Shown: positions 58,070-58,197 of the stretch, piece after piece
How positions within the stretch are numbered: the first letter of the stretch is position 1
How the letters are laid out: each line of letters starts with the position of its first letter
From: DASZJY01 sp036260255
Lineage (GTDB): Bacteria > Actinomycetota > Acidimicrobiia > Acidimicrobiales > AC-14
Length of the DNA: 58,197 nucleotides
Assembly: GCA_036260255.1 (NCBI GenBank)
Contig: DATAAF010000099.1
Coordinates: forward strand, 1-58,197
Reading direction: 5' to 3'
The notes under the pieces: generated by a model
Databases searched by the model: none
The model's input: the letters and a program-made list of their open reading frames with translations, nothing else
Told to the model about the DNA's origin: nothing
Translations under genes and position numbers: made by a program

Positions 58070-58197
58070 CGAGTTATAACCAGAACCTGTGGATCGACCA
58101 CCCGTTCGAGGGCGCGGCGTACCTTCCTCGTTGACAAAGACGAGATCCGCCGGCGGTGCAACGCCGGCGAGGAAGGAGACGCCGATGTTGAGGGTAG
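58070..58197 (+). repeat. Right copy of the outward-facing inverted repeat
   Basis: Matches 1-140 on the other strand (see left copy). It holds a TATAAC hexamer at 58075-58080, the 25-base identical block at 58111-58135 (which ends with TTGAC), and the GGAAGGAG ribosome site. Positions 57958-58069 between the antiporter and this repeat show no gene. Confidence 0.7.
58185..58197 (+). CDS. 5' end of a gene running off the right edge (begins MLRV)
   Basis: Four codons plus one base are visible after a GAGGAAGGAG ribosome site. The leader and first codons match those of the gene leaving the left edge, so the two are paralogues in opposite orientation. Product unknown. Confidence 0.6.

Overview
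This is a GC-rich stretch (about 70% G+C by eye) with the gene repertoire of a free-living Actinomycetota bacterium. Rpf-type resuscitation factor, GAF-ANTAR regulator, DUF2505, a flavin-dependent LLM oxidoreductase paired with trehalose synthase, UBP zinc finger protein and frequent GTG starts all point that way. Acidimicrobiia or a neighbouring deep actinobacterial class is my guess; it is inference, as there is no rRNA or marker gene here. I found no tRNA, rRNA, CRISPR array or intact insertion sequence.

Left part (1-24 kb). A gene runs off the left edge. The next 3 kb is largely decayed DNA: an ISL3-type transposase remnant, one intact secreted protein, a Gly-Val-rich repeat remnant, a PIN-domain (VapC) fragment and a TetR C-terminal fragment beside a DUF2505 gene. 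Then come housekeeping and transport genes: NhaA antiporter, LysE exporter, dienelactone hydrolase, MMPL exporter, an LLM oxidoreductase overlapping trehalose synthase, a His-tailed membrane protein and a zinc alcohol dehydrogenase. A three-gene overlapping cassette built round an M64 metallopeptidase follows. After it lie a TetR/SnoaL pair with a clear palindromic operator, PEP synthase, a holin-like protein, a methyltransferase and a cytosolic-looking subtilase.

Middle (24-36.5 kb). A small gene divergent from the subtilase encodes what looks like a free-standing copy of the subtilase's own N-terminal prodomain-like region. Next is a cluster resembling N-acetylglutaminylglutamine amide (NAGGN) osmolyte synthesis: an amidotransferase, a C26 hydrolase and an ATP-grasp ligase, with a divergent YbdK-type carboxylate-amine ligase. 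The usual acetyltransferase domain is absent. PadR, Rpf, a UBP finger/flavoprotein/LUD operon and a second YbdK paralogue follow. Then comes a seven-helix microbial-rhodopsin homologue in which the retinal-binding lysine is replaced by aspartate; I consider it the most unusual protein in the window.

Right part (36.5-58 kb). Decayed genes (DUF2255, alcohol dehydrogenase, ClpB-type AAA, STAS- and RibD-like pieces) lie between intact units. The intact units are a peptide ABC transporter (binding protein and two permeases on one strand, a fused double ATPase on the other), a GAF-ANTAR regulator, an ECF sigma/anti-sigma pair, and an SDR-cyclase-GMC-GH15 sugar operon. Further right are a hypothetical/RibD-like pair, a SMP-30/peroxiredoxin chimeric pseudogene, and a flavoprotein disulfide reductase overlapping a cation:proton antiporter.

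The two window ends carry matching leaders in inverted orientation, each running into a gene that begins M-L-R-V. The window is therefore bracketed by two paralogous genes pointing outwards.
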